From NCBI GenBank assembly GCA_934359255.1, contig CAKRLG010000026.1, positions 1 to 29,950 on the forward strand: a stretch of DNA of 29,950 nucleotides. Direction: 5' to 3'. Below the pieces are notes generated by a model. The model had not been told where the DNA came from and did no database searches. It worked only from the letters and a program-made list of their open reading frames with translations. Below are positions 1 to 7,933 of the stretch, one piece after another. Each line of letters opens with the position of its first letter. Positions within the stretch are counted from its first letter, which is position 1. The stretch is from an uncultured Ruminococcus sp. Its GTDB lineage: Bacteria; Bacillota; Clostridia; Lachnospirales; Lachnospiraceae. A program made the translations under genes and the position numbers.

Positions 1-125
1 CAATTACTGGAGAATTAACAAGTATAGCTCCAGGAATTAGACGCAATATTGTAGCAAAGCTTGGCAATAGAGAAGTTGTACTTTCAGAAAAGTTTCCTGT
101 GGAAGAACGCTTGGAAATTATGTAG
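1..125 (+). CDS. C-terminal fragment of an unrecognised protein
   Basis: The frame starting at base 3 is open from the window edge to a TAG at 123-125 and encodes about 40 residues ending EERLEIM. The rest of the gene lies upstream of the window. The fragment is basic (GIRRNIVAKLGNREVV) with no motif I can assign to a family. Everything downstream to base 1047 looks decayed, so this may be the last intact end of a mobile or accessory gene, but that is inference from context only. Confidence 0.45.
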   Translation, partial: ITGELTSIAPGIRRNIVAKLGNREVVLSEKFPVEERLEIM

Positions 126-258
126 GAGCCATGCAATGAGTGCGATAACAGGGGAAATATCTGTTATGGTTGGATAGACTGCAGCAGTCTGAACAAACGT
201 GCATCTTCTTCAGGATAAATCCGATAAGTGGTTGGATTGGAAGAATTATATTGGTCAT
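118..258 (-). CDS. Possible small ORF with a strong RBS, or remnant
   Basis: On the minus strand an AGGAGG lies 8 bases before an ATG at 258-256, opening a 46-codon frame (MTNIILPIQPLIGF...) with six cysteines that ends within the tail of the upstream plus-strand gene. A second minus-strand frame, shifted by one, reads a more protein-like sequence (NPTTYRIYPEEDARLFRLLQ) but has no usable start. The two frames together suggest a frameshifted 5' remnant of a gene rather than a functional small protein. No family recognised. Confidence 0.25.
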   Translation of the reverse strand: MTNIILPIQPLIGFILKKMHVCSDCCSLSNHNRYFPCYRTHCMAPT

Positions 259-338
259 AATCGTGACCTCCTCATAATGAATTTACACTATAAAGTGCAT
301 AACATCATTAGCTTCTTTTAAAAGATCAGAAGAAACTG

Positions 339-722
339 ATGGAAAATCTAGTATGTTTTTCGGATATGGGGCTGGTTCAAAGAATCTTGCTGTTAATCGA
401 TACATATCAGGATCAGAATCTGTATGCTCTGGATAGAGAAAACTGGAGAAAATTATATAAAAAAATAAAAGAACATGGAGATCTGAGTAAAGAGCTTGCA
501 GTCCAGTTCCTGCCGGTGACCCTGAAGACAAATTATCTGGATGATGAATTGAAGCAAATTATATCTCCGGTGTATGAAATGCTTAAAAATAATACTATAG
601 ATTTTGAACAGTGGAATAAAATCCAGGTGTTACTTCCGGAGGTAGAAGCGTATCAGAGTTGGGACAGATGCTTGAGGGTACGGATTGCATTGAAAAACAA
701 AGGATGTTCAGAAATAGTTTGA
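339..722 (+). CDS. Hypothetical 127-residue protein
   Basis: An open frame of 127 residues runs from ATG 339 to TGA at 720-722. The product looks soluble and helical, with no signal peptide, membrane segment or recognisable motif. There is no good ribosome binding site before the ATG, and an in-frame stop lies at 309-311, so the start is uncertain and the real N-terminus may be lost by a frameshift. It sits among gene fragments. Small soluble proteins of this kind are common as accessory or immunity proteins near mobile DNA, but nothing here proves that role. Confidence 0.45.
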   Translation: MENLVCFSDMGLVQRILLLIDTYQDQNLYALDRENWRKLYKKIKEHGDLSKELAVQFLPVTLKTNYLDDELKQIISPVYEMLKNNTIDFEQWNKIQVLLPEVEAYQSWDRCLRVRIALKNKGCSEIV

Positions 723-731
723 ATTTTGTAG

Positions 732-983
732 TGCCCCAGAATATGCGAAGCCAATAGACTCGGCCTGACACTCGGGGTTGAAAAACCGGGAATATATACG
801 TTTCAACTTACAATGAATTATGTTTCCGGTGGAAGAAATCGAGAAACTGGGGAGACAGTTGGTAGAGTTACAAAAGTAGCAGGTGCCTGGTTACTTTATA
901 TAAAAACCGCTGAAAATGTGAAAATTGACTTTGTTCTCCGGATATGTTACCGTAACCACATATGTATCTGGGAAGTAATGTAA
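732..983 (+). pseudogene. Gene fragment without a start
   Basis: In the 325-base gap between 722 and 1048, one frame stays open for 83 codons from just after a TAG at 729-731 to TAA 981-983. It reads GVEKPGIYTFQLTMNYVSGG and then a basic stretch. The only internal ATG (813) has no ribosome binding site. The composition is protein-like, so I read it as a relic of a larger gene. The rest of the gap holds only the RBS for the next gene (AAGGAGAG near 1034). Confidence 0.25.
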
Positions 984-1047
984 GATAAGTGGCAGGTACG
1001 ACAGAATGTTTATTATGGAGAAGTTTGCGATTAAGGAGAGATAAAAA

Positions 1048-2550
1048 ATGGGATACTTTAAAGATGTGACACCGGAATCAGTTGGAATCAGCTCCAAAGG
1101 AATTATGAAATTTCTTGACAGGATGGAAGCAAATCAAATCGAACTACATAGTTTTATGGTGCTCCGTCATGGACAGTGTGCGGCAAAGGGATGGTGGAAA
1201 CCATATGATGAAAAATTCCGCCATCCGTTGTATTCGTTCAGCAAATCGTTGACGGCTACGGCGATTGGTTTTGCACAGCAGGAAGGAATCTTATCTGTTG
1301 ATGAGAAAATTGTCGATATTTTTCCGGAACTGTTGCCGGAACATCCTTCCGAATATCTTAAAAAAATCACCCTGCACCATCTGCTGATCATGGGATGCGG
1401 TCACGAGACGGAGATTTCGGACAATTCCGAAAACTGGATCTCTACATTTCTGCATCATCCGGTACTCCATGAGCCGGGAACATTTTATAAATATAATACA
1501 GCAGGAACCAACATGCTGGCTGCGGTTCTGCGGAGAAAGACAGGGCAGAATGTGACAGAGTTTCTGAAACCGCGTCTGTTGGAACCACTTGGAATCACTT
1601 CTCTGACCTGTGCATTGCTCGGCGACGGAACAGAGCTTGGCGGAGGAGGTATGAAGATGGTGACGGAAGATATGGCAAAATTTACGTATTTTCTGTCCAG
1701 ACAGGGAGAGTGGGAAGGAAAACAGCTGCTTCGAAAAGAATGGTTCGAACGCGCCTGCCACAAGCAGATTGAGACAGAAGGCGATTCCGAAGGACATGTA
1801 AAAGACTGGGCACAGGGCTACGGTTATCAGTGCTGGATGGGACGATATCCTGGCTCTTTCCGCGCGGATGGAGCGTATGGCCAGTTTGGGGTTGTGTTCC
1901 CGGATCTTGATTTGATTGTGATTCTGACGTCATCCACAGAGCAGACACAGGAGGAATTGAGCGCACTGCAGGAGGATCTGATTCCCTATGTACAGAAAGA
2001 GGCCGGAGAGCTGGCACCATCACCGCTTGCAGAAACTGTAAAAGAGTATACTGCACAGCTTGCTCTTCCACCACGCAGAGGAACGAGAAATCCTTTTATG
2101 GAGGAAAAAGTAAGTAAGCATGTGTATGTATCTGTTCCGGTTCTGAACGACCGGCTGCCGGATTCTGCGGAAGTTCTGATTGGCGGAAGCGGGCTGTTTC
2201 AGTTTGAGACGAGTCCGATCCAGGAGATGCGGTTTGCTTTTGGAAGCGATAAGATGTACTGGAAAGTGCTGGAAGGTGGAAAAGAAAAGGAATTCGTTCT
2301 TTCTATGCGTAAGGACTTCGCCTACAGTGAAACAGACGGTCATATTTACGCAGGATCAGCTGCATGGCGTACCGTCAATACCCTTGAGATGGAGATCCGG
2401 CGGATGGACGGCTTAAGTGGAGGCCGCATGATTGTCAGATTTCAGAAGGGAAATCTACTGTTAGAGGCAGAGGATACGTTGATCAGCGTCGGTGGACTCG
2501 GCATTTCACCGCGTCAGGCACTGACGGTTTTCGGAATAAAAGAGTCCTGA
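1048..2550 (+). CDS. Beta-lactamase-fold serine hydrolase (class C / PF00144 type)
   Basis: This 500-residue protein belongs to the serine beta-lactamase-like superfamily, which covers class C beta-lactamases, DD-peptidases and esterases. The SxxK motif is at S63-F-S-K66 in HPLYSFSKSLTAT, the second motif is probably Y149-N-T, and the third (KTG-box equivalent) is probably the GAYGQFG segment near residues 275-281 followed by the strand PDLDLIVILTSS. The C-terminal 170 residues form a separate beta-rich domain. There is no signal peptide, so a cytoplasmic esterase or peptidase role is likelier than antibiotic resistance. The start is set by AAGGAGAG at about 10 bases before ATG 1048. It is a single-gene unit closed by a strong terminator. 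Substrate is unknown. Confidence 0.85.
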   Translation: MGYFKDVTPESVGISSKGIMKFLDRMEANQIELHSFMVLRHGQCAAKGWWKPYDEKFRHPLYSFSKSLTATAIGFAQQEGILSVDEKIVDIFPELLPEHPSEYLKKITLHHLLIMGCGHETEISDNSENWISTFLHHPVLHEPGTFYKYNTAGTNMLAAVLRRKTGQNVTEFLKPRLLEPLGITSLTCALLGDGTELGGGGMKMVTEDMAKFTYFLSRQGEWEGKQLLRKEWFERACHKQIETEGDSEGHVKDWAQGYGYQCWMGRYPGSFRADGAYGQFGVVFPDLDLIVILTSSTEQTQEELSALQEDLIPYVQKEAGELAPSPLAETVKEYTAQLALPPRRGTRNPFMEEKVSKHVYVSVPVLNDRLPDSAEVLIGGSGLFQFETSPIQEMRFAFGSDKMYWKVLEGGKEKEFVLSMRKDFAYSETDGHIYAGSAAWRTVNTLEMEIRRMDGLSGGRMIVRFQKGNLLLEAEDTLISVGGLGISPRQALTVFGIKES

Positions 2551-2574
2551 ACAAAAAGATGAGAAAAACCAAGG

Positions 2575-2606
2575 AAGAACTATCCAATTGGATAGTTCTT
2601 TTTTTC
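2575..2606 (+). terminator. Rho-independent terminator after the serine hydrolase
   Basis: A perfect 11-bp stem, AAGAACTATCC at 2575-2585 and GGATAGTTCTT at 2590-2600, encloses an AATT loop and runs into a T tract. It ends the hydrolase transcript 25 bases after the stop codon. Confidence 0.9.
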
Positions 2607-2624
2607 TTTTACCTTTGCTATAAT
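2596..2624 (+). promoter_or_regulatory. Probable sigma-A promoter for the GGDEF/LuxR pair
   Basis: A consensus -10 TATAAT is at 2619-2624. The matching -35 position (2596-2601, TTCTTT) is weak and falls inside the T tract of the preceding terminator. It lies 30 bases before the GTG start at 2654. Confidence 0.5.
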
Positions 2625-2653
2625 TATACAAAAGGTGAAATTCAAGAAAGAGT

Positions 2654-4414
2654 GTGGGAAAATATATGGAAAAAGATAGGATAAACGATACAGAAAAAAG
2701 TTTTCTGTCCGGAAAAAAACGGATGGATAAATTAAAAGTACTGATGAAATATGCGGGAATCTCTGTCTTTGAGTATTTCCCGGATAGCGATCGAATGGTT
2801 CTGTATAATGAGCAACTGGAAGAAGAAAAAGGAATTATGCCATTTCTCGGTCAGCTGGGTCAGATATGTACGATCCATCCGGAAGATGTGCAGAAGATGC
2901 GTGAGTTTCTTCTCGGACAGACTCTGGGAACGGTGGAACTGAAGCTTCTGGAAAAGGGTCACTACAAGAGAGTACTTCTGGATGCCTTGCAGAAGGAGGA
3001 AGGTGACCAGTCGGTGATCGGTTGCATCAGAGATATCACGGAGATACGGAAAAGAGAAGAACTCCTGGAAGATCAGGCAAGAAGAGATTCCATGACAGGA
3101 CTGTATAACCATGATACCGGAAAGCTTCTGGTGAACGAGTACCTGCGGGAGAAACGGATGGACGCTTCTTCCGGCCTTCTGATGCTGGATGTGGATCATT
3201 TTAAAAATGTAAATGATGTGTATGGTCATCTGTTCGGGGATGAAGTGCTGATTGGATTTTCCGGATTTTTGCAGAGCTTTTTCCGCAAAGAGGATATTCT
3301 GATCCGTACCGGTGGAGATGAATTCGTCGTGTTTTTAAAGGAAATCAGCCGGGAAGCACTGGAAAAGAAAGTCAGTGAACTGGTGAAAAGAGTGGGAAAA
3401 CTGACGTTTTCAAAAAGAGATTTTGTCATGAGCTGCAGTGTTGGTGTCTGTTTTCTGCCGGGAGGTTTGGGCGATTACAGTTACGAACAGCTTCTTGAAC
3501 ATGCAGATCTTGCCTTGTACCGGGCGAAGATTGCGGGAAGAAACCAGTATGCAGTAGGGGAAAAACTGATCCCTTTAGATACCGGAAACAAAGGAGAAAC
3601 CGCAGTAAAACTGCTGATGGATGAGACCATGGAAAAGCGGGAGTTTGAGATCTATTTCCAGCCGAAGATTTCGTTACATAATTATAAGATTGTGGGAGCA
3701 GAGGCTCTGGTGCGCTGGCGAAGACCTGACGGTATCGTGGTGAGACCGGAACATTTTCTTCCGTTTTATGAAAAAAATGGAAAAATCGTGGAACTTGATT
3801 TTTATGTATTTGAACAGGTGGCCGCATTTCTGGAAAAAACAAAAAGAAGCGGAATCACACCGGTGCCGGTTTCGGTCAATGTATCGGCGCTGCATGCGGA
3901 AGATCCACAGACAACCAGACGGTATCTGGAGATTCTGGAAAAATATAAAGTGGATCCTGGGATGCTGGAGATGGAACTGAAGGAGACGGATACGATCCGG
4001 TATGAAAATATCAAAGATCTGCTGCGTTCTCTACAGGAGGCCGGTTTCCATACAGCACTGGATAACTTCGGTGTGGGATCTTCTTTTATTAATCTGATTG
4101 CAGATGTCCCGTTAAATGATGTAAAACTGGGACGCGGGTTCATGGAAAAGTGTGAAAAAGATTACCGTGGTATCGGTTTTCTGCGACAGATGATCGGGAT
4201 GTTGAAAAGTCTCGGTTTCCAGGTTCTCTGTGAAGGCGTGGAATCGGCAAGACAGGTAGAGGTACTGAAAACTTCCGGGTGCGATCATGTACAGGGGAAC
4301 TGGTTTTCCATGCCACTGAGTGCAAAAGAATTTGAAAAAATGTTATCTCTTCCCGGCGAAATATTCTGCCGCTGCAGAAAAAATGAAGAACATAATACAG
4401 GGGGAGAAGCATGA
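2654..4414 (+). CDS. PAS-like/GGDEF/EAL cyclic-di-GMP protein with degenerate EAL site
   Basis: This 586-residue cytoplasmic protein has a PAS-like sensor at about 25-135, a GGDEF domain at about 140-300 and an EAL domain at about 320-570. The cyclase half looks active: D179-x-D181 metal site, NVND, intact G220-GDEF-224 and an RxxD inhibitory site (R211-D214) five residues before it. The EAL half keeps the E-A-L (350-352) and the CEGVES glutamate. However, the usual DDFGTG metal loop reads DNFGVG and the KxD segment reads KLG, so key metal-binding aspartates are missing. It is therefore likely a c-di-GMP synthase with a receptor or regulatory EAL domain. Start GTG 2654 is uncertain; ATG 2666 is an alternative. 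It overlaps the next gene by ATGA. Confidence 0.9.
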   Translation: MGKYMEKDRINDTEKSFLSGKKRMDKLKVLMKYAGISVFEYFPDSDRMVLYNEQLEEEKGIMPFLGQLGQICTIHPEDVQKMREFLLGQTLGTVELKLLEKGHYKRVLLDALQKEEGDQSVIGCIRDITEIRKREELLEDQARRDSMTGLYNHDTGKLLVNEYLREKRMDASSGLLMLDVDHFKNVNDVYGHLFGDEVLIGFSGFLQSFFRKEDILIRTGGDEFVVFLKEISREALEKKVSELVKRVGKLTFSKRDFVMSCSVGVCFLPGGLGDYSYEQLLEHADLALYRAKIAGRNQYAVGEKLIPLDTGNKGETAVKLLMDETMEKREFEIYFQPKISLHNYKIVGAEALVRWRRPDGIVVRPEHFLPFYEKNGKIVELDFYVFEQVAAFLEKTKRSGITPVPVSVNVSALHAEDPQTTRRYLEILEKYKVDPGMLEMELKETDTIRYENIKDLLRSLQEAGFHTALDNFGVGSSFINLIADVPLNDVKLGRGFMEKCEKDYRGIGFLRQMIGMLKSLGFQVLCEGVESARQVEVLKTSGCDHVQGNWFSMPLSAKEFEKMLSLPGEIFCRCRKNEEHNTGGEA

Positions 4415-6774
4415 TGAGAACAACCGGGCAAAAAAATGACATATATCTGTGGCCTGCAGCGGCTGAAAAAAAATTGCGGATGGCGTATCAGGCGGGACTT
4501 CCTGCGTATCTGTATGGTGTTACCGGCATGGGAAAAACTTCCCTGATCCGGCATTTTCTTGAGAAAAAAGAATATATGTATGTCTCTGCACTGAATACGA
4601 CCCCGGATGATCTGGGGAGTGAAAAGATCACAGCACCGGTGATAGTGCTGGATGATCTTTACGCAATCTCGGATATCCGGCTGAAAGATGCTTATTATCA
4701 GAGAATCCAGGAATGGATGGAACGAAATGATCTGTGGGTGGTACTGATCTCCCGTGCCCCATTTCCGGCGTGGCTTCTGTCCCTTCGGATGAAATATTCT
4801 TTTGTAATGATCGAGGAAGAAGATTTTTGCATGACGAGAGAACAGCAGGATGAGTATCTGGATAGATTTGGACTGCAGGTGTCAGAGGAGCAGCTGGAAA
4901 AAGCATGGGCTATGGGAAGAGGGAATCCTATGGCCCTGCGGATCTTTGTGATGGAAAACGGGAATCTGGAAGCCACGATGCGTACGGTCTGGACGTACCT
5001 GGAGAGTCATGTATATGATCAGTGGGATACAGAACTGCAGGAATTTTTTATGGATATTTCCATTGTAAAAGATTTTACGGTGAATCTGGCGGCGATGATC
5101 ACCGGAAACAAACATGTGGAGCATATGCTGGCAGAGGGTATGGAAACCGGCAATTTTTTTGAGAAAATGGGAGAAAAGGACGGTGTCTGGCGTTGTAGGG
5201 ATGCCATGCGCTGGTCTATGGAACAGCGGCTGCATAAAAAACGCTCTCCGGAACAGATCAGCCGTCTGTATTATAACGCAGGTCTGTATTATGAGATGGA
5301 GGGCGAGATTGCCAAAGCACTGGAAATGTACAAGGTATACGATGATACAGACAGTGTCTTCCGGCTGCTGGTGGCGAATGCCAGGGAAAATGCAGCTATC
5401 GGTAATTATTATGAACTGCGAAATTATTATCTGGAGCTTCCGGAGGATCTGATCCGGGAGAATCCGGTACTTATGATGGGAATGAGCCTGTTGCAGTCGA
5501 TTCTTATGAATGTGGATGAAAGTGAGCGCTGGTATCATGAACTGGAAGAATATCAGAAACGGGCAGAGGGAAGTGAGGCACGGGAAGCCAAAGGACGGCT
5601 GATCACGTTGGATATTTCCCTTCCCCATCGTGGTATCAGCGGAATGACGGATCTGTTGCGGGCGGCAGGTGTCCTGATCACCGACCGGAAAGTACACATC
5701 CCGGAACTCTCTGTAACCAGCAATCTGCCCTCGATGATGAATGGAGGAAAAGACTTCTGCGAGTGGAGCCGCAAGGACAGAGAACTGGCCGTAAGCCTTG
5801 GAAAAATCATAGAATTTGTGCTTGGAAAGTACGGAAAAGGGCTGGTTCCGCTGGCACTGGCAGAAAGCTATCTGGAAAAAGGACAGGATGATTATGAGGT
5901 GATGGCACTGATCCAGAAAGGGCGGATGCAGGCGGAAAGCGGAGGAAAAATCGAACAGGTCTTCGTAGCGAACGGACTCCTTTGCTGGATGTATCTGATT
6001 CGTCAGGATCTGGAAGAGGCGCTTCATGTGATGCAGACTTTTCGTGAACGATGTAAAAAAGAAGCACCGAAGTTGATTGCGAACATAGATACATTTTTGT
6101 GCCGGCTGCATCTGTATCGGGGAGATACAGCGGAGATCCTGGCGTGGCTTGAGAGCGCACCGGATGAAAACAGAGAGTTCTATATTCTGGAACGATTCCG
6201 ATATGTAACAAAGGTGCGTGTCTATCTGCAACAGGGAAAATACGAGGCAGCATATAATTTGTTGCAGCAGCTGCTCTACTATGCAAAAGAGATGGAACGG
6301 ACATATATCCGGATAGAAAGCACATTACTTCTGGCAGTGACCTGTTATAAGATGGATCGGAAAGAGTGGCAGAATCTGCTGCAGGAGGCTGTCAGTGAAG
6401 CCGAATCCTATCATTTTGTCAGGATACTGACAAAAGAGGCTGGTCTGTGGCTGCCCCTTCTGAAAAAAAGCAGGGAAGAGATACATTGGACCGATCCACA
6501 CTTTCACAGACAGGTGCTGGAAGAAGGAAAAAGAATGGCGCAGATGTACCCTGGATATCTCAGAACAAAAGCGGAGGGAGAAGTCACACTTTCCGATACC
6601 GCACGGAAGATTCTGCGGATGCAGGCAGAGGGAGATTCCATGAACAAGATAGCCGGACAGCTGGGGCTGGCGGAAGTGACGGTGAAGTATCATTGTCGGG
6701 AAACCTACCGGAAACTCGGTGTGAACGGAAAAGCAGCGGCGGTGAATGAAGCAAGAAAACGAAAACTGATTTAG
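4411..6774 (+). CDS. MalT-like ATPase / LuxR-family transcriptional regulator
   Basis: This 787-residue regulator has an N-terminal STAND-type ATPase, with Walker A GVTGMGKTS (residues 36-44) and Walker B VIVLDDL (D81-D82). A long TPR-like helical middle (about 270-700) follows, then a LuxR-type helix-turn-helix in the last 62 residues (SMNKIAGQLGLAEVTVKYHC). That is the architecture of MalT/LAL regulators, which bind ATP and an inducer, oligomerise and activate transcription. The start codon overlaps the stop of the GGDEF gene in ATGA and is preceded by GGGGGAGAA, so the two are translationally coupled. The pairing suggests a signalling unit in which c-di-GMP or the PAS ligand is linked to this regulator; that link is inference. 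The inducer and target genes are not visible. Confidence 0.88.
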   Translation: MMRTTGQKNDIYLWPAAAEKKLRMAYQAGLPAYLYGVTGMGKTSLIRHFLEKKEYMYVSALNTTPDDLGSEKITAPVIVLDDLYAISDIRLKDAYYQRIQEWMERNDLWVVLISRAPFPAWLLSLRMKYSFVMIEEEDFCMTREQQDEYLDRFGLQVSEEQLEKAWAMGRGNPMALRIFVMENGNLEATMRTVWTYLESHVYDQWDTELQEFFMDISIVKDFTVNLAAMITGNKHVEHMLAEGMETGNFFEKMGEKDGVWRCRDAMRWSMEQRLHKKRSPEQISRLYYNAGLYYEMEGEIAKALEMYKVYDDTDSVFRLLVANARENAAIGNYYELRNYYLELPEDLIRENPVLMMGMSLLQSILMNVDESERWYHELEEYQKRAEGSEAREAKGRLITLDISLPHRGISGMTDLLRAAGVLITDRKVHIPELSVTSNLPSMMNGGKDFCEWSRKDRELAVSLGKIIEFVLGKYGKGLVPLALAESYLEKGQDDYEVMALIQKGRMQAESGGKIEQVFVANGLLCWMYLIRQDLEEALHVMQTFRERCKKEAPKLIANIDTFLCRLHLYRGDTAEILAWLESAPDENREFYILERFRYVTKVRVYLQQGKYEAAYNLLQQLLYYAKEMERTYIRIESTLLLAVTCYKMDRKEWQNLLQEAVSEAESYHFVRILTKEAGLWLPLLKKSREEIHWTDPHFHRQVLEEGKRMAQMYPGYLRTKAEGEVTLSDTARKILRMQAEGDSMNKIAGQLGLAEVTVKYHCRETYRKLGVNGKAAAVNEARKRKLI

Positions 6775-6793
6775 AGCGTGTCTGAAAAATCAT
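6772..6793 (+). repeat. Left arm of a perfect 22-bp inverted repeat around ppiC
   Basis: This 22-base sequence starts with the TAG stop codon of the LuxR gene and continues GAGCGTGTCTGAAAAATCAT. Its exact reverse complement is at 7864-7885, 1.07 kb away. The segment between contains only the parvulin gene and its promoter. Confidence 0.85.
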
Positions 6794-6811
6794 GCACTTC
6801 ATGGCCTGCCC

Positions 6812-6840
6812 TTGCATATTTTGTGCTTTTCTTTTATAAT
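6812..6840 (+). promoter_or_regulatory. Sigma-A promoter of the parvulin gene
   Basis: TTGCAT at 6812-6817 and TATAAT at 6835-6840 are separated by exactly 17 bases. The predicted transcript has a leader of about 110 bases. The leader contains ACGGGA/TCCCGT and GGATCCG/CGGATCC inverted repeats but no known riboswitch pattern. Confidence 0.8.
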
Positions 6841-6958
6841 AAAACCCACGCGACATGGTACGGGAAACAATTCTTATACCCATATCCCGTGGCAAAATAC
6901 CTCGCAGGATCCGATACAAACAACATCGACGGATCCGGAAAGCAAAGGAGAAAATATT

Positions 6959-7699
6959 ATGGCACAGAACGTACTGGCAGTGGTAGCCGGACACCAGATC
7001 ACCGAAGAAGAACTGCAGGCATTTATCGGACACCTGCCGAAGGAGCAGCAGGCATATGCATCCAATCCACAGTTTAAAGAACACTGCAAAGAACAGCTGA
7101 TCACTTTCCATGCACTGGCAAAATGCGGAGAAGATGAGAAGCTTGATGAGACTGAAGAATATAAAAAAGGAATGGAAAATGCAAGACAGGATATCCTGGT
7201 ACAGATGGTATTAAAAGAGACTATCGAGAGTGTCAGTGTATCTGATGAGGAAGTGAAAGATTACTATGAACAGAACAAAGCACAGTTTGTAAAAGGAGCT
7301 ACGGTAAATGCAAAGCATATCCTGACCGATTCCGAAGAGAAATGTGCAGCTATTCTGGAATCCATCGTGAACGGGGAAAAGACTTTTGAAGAAGCGGCAA
7401 AAGAATCTTCCACCTGCCCATCCGGTGCACAGGGCGGTGACCTGGGTGAATTCGGAAAAGGCCAGATGGTGAAAGAATTCGAAGACGCAGCCTTCCAGGC
7501 AGAACCGGGACATGTGGTAGGACCGGTAAAAACTCAGTTTGGTTATCATCTGATCAAGGTTGAGAAGAAAAACGAAGCCAAAGAAGCCGGATTCGCTGAA
7601 GTAAAGGATCCGATCCGTGCAGAACTTCTGAAGAGAAAACAGGACCAGGCATACCTGGCGAAAGTGAAAGAACTGAAAGAGAAATATGTACAGAAATAA
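6959..7699 (+). CDS. Parvulin-type peptidyl-prolyl cis-trans isomerase (PpiC/PrsA family)
   Basis: The 246-residue product carries an N-terminal SurA/PrsA-like helical region and a rotamase domain at about 114-203, with the typical VNAKHIL, GGDLGEFGKGQMVKEFEDAAF-like and FGYHLIKV signatures. Parvulins isomerise X-Pro bonds and act as chaperones. Unlike PrsA there is no signal peptide or lipobox, so it should be cytoplasmic. I set the start at ATG 6959, preceded by AAAGGAG. A longer reading from 6812 would begin inside the promoter -35 box and is not credible. The gene is bracketed by a 22-bp perfect inverted repeat, which may mark an inserted cassette. No convincing terminator follows; only an A/T-rich GAAAAT/ATTTTC hairpin before a T run near 7790. 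Confidence 0.9.
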   Translation: MAQNVLAVVAGHQITEEELQAFIGHLPKEQQAYASNPQFKEHCKEQLITFHALAKCGEDEKLDETEEYKKGMENARQDILVQMVLKETIESVSVSDEEVKDYYEQNKAQFVKGATVNAKHILTDSEEKCAAILESIVNGEKTFEEAAKESSTCPSGAQGGDLGEFGKGQMVKEFEDAAFQAEPGHVVGPVKTQFGYHLIKVEKKNEAKEAGFAEVKDPIRAELLKRKQDQAYLAKVKELKEKYVQK

Positions 7700-7783
7700 T
7701 CCGATAAATTTCAGTCTGCAGAAAGATTCGTCAACCTGTTAAAAAAGCGTTCTATGAAGAAAGAAAATTGTTATATTTTCATT

Positions 7784-7812
7784 ATTTTTTTTTCATAAAT
7801 GTATAGTATAAT
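7784..7812 (+). promoter_or_regulatory. Possible promoter for the L,D-transpeptidase gene
   Basis: A perfect -10 TATAAT is at 7807-7812 with an A/T-rich but non-consensus -35 region. Transcription would start inside the adjacent short palindromic element (7814-7885), placing that element in the 5' leader. Confidence 0.45.
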
Positions 7813-7813
7813 A

Positions 7814-7885
7814 AGCGTGACTGAAAAAGGCTTTTCGTGAGCTGCGAGTCCCAGTTTGCGGAAATGATTTTTCAGACACGCTCTA
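7814..7885 (+). repeat. 72-bp palindromic element (MITE-like)
   Basis: The element opens with AGCGTGACTGAAAAA and closes with TTTTTCAGACACGCT, which are inverted copies with one mismatch. Its right end is also the exact inverted copy of 6772-6793. The three related ends suggest a small non-autonomous element family with termini resembling AGCGTGTCTGAAAAA. No transposase is present. Confidence 0.65.
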
Positions 7886-7933
7886 GACAGATGATGTCAG
7901 AACAACAGAAAAAAGGGCAGGGAAGAAAGACGA

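Noticed and set aside
1048..2550. Antibiotic-resistance beta-lactamase
   Set aside because: No signal peptide, an extra C-terminal domain and atypical second and third motifs fit the broader esterase/peptidase group better.
2654..4414. Active EAL phosphodiesterase
   Set aside because: The DDFGTG loop and KxD aspartate are substituted, so catalysis by this half is unlikely.
4882..6231. Long minus-strand open frame of about 449 codons opposite the LuxR-type regulator gene
   Set aside because: It is the mirror of a gene with clear Walker and HTH motifs, has no RBS and shows low-complexity His/Gln/Phe composition typical of an antisense frame.
6812..6958. N-terminal extension of the parvulin from TTG 6812
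   Set aside because: The proposed start is the -35 box of the promoter and the extension has no RBS; ATG 6959 has AAAGGAG.
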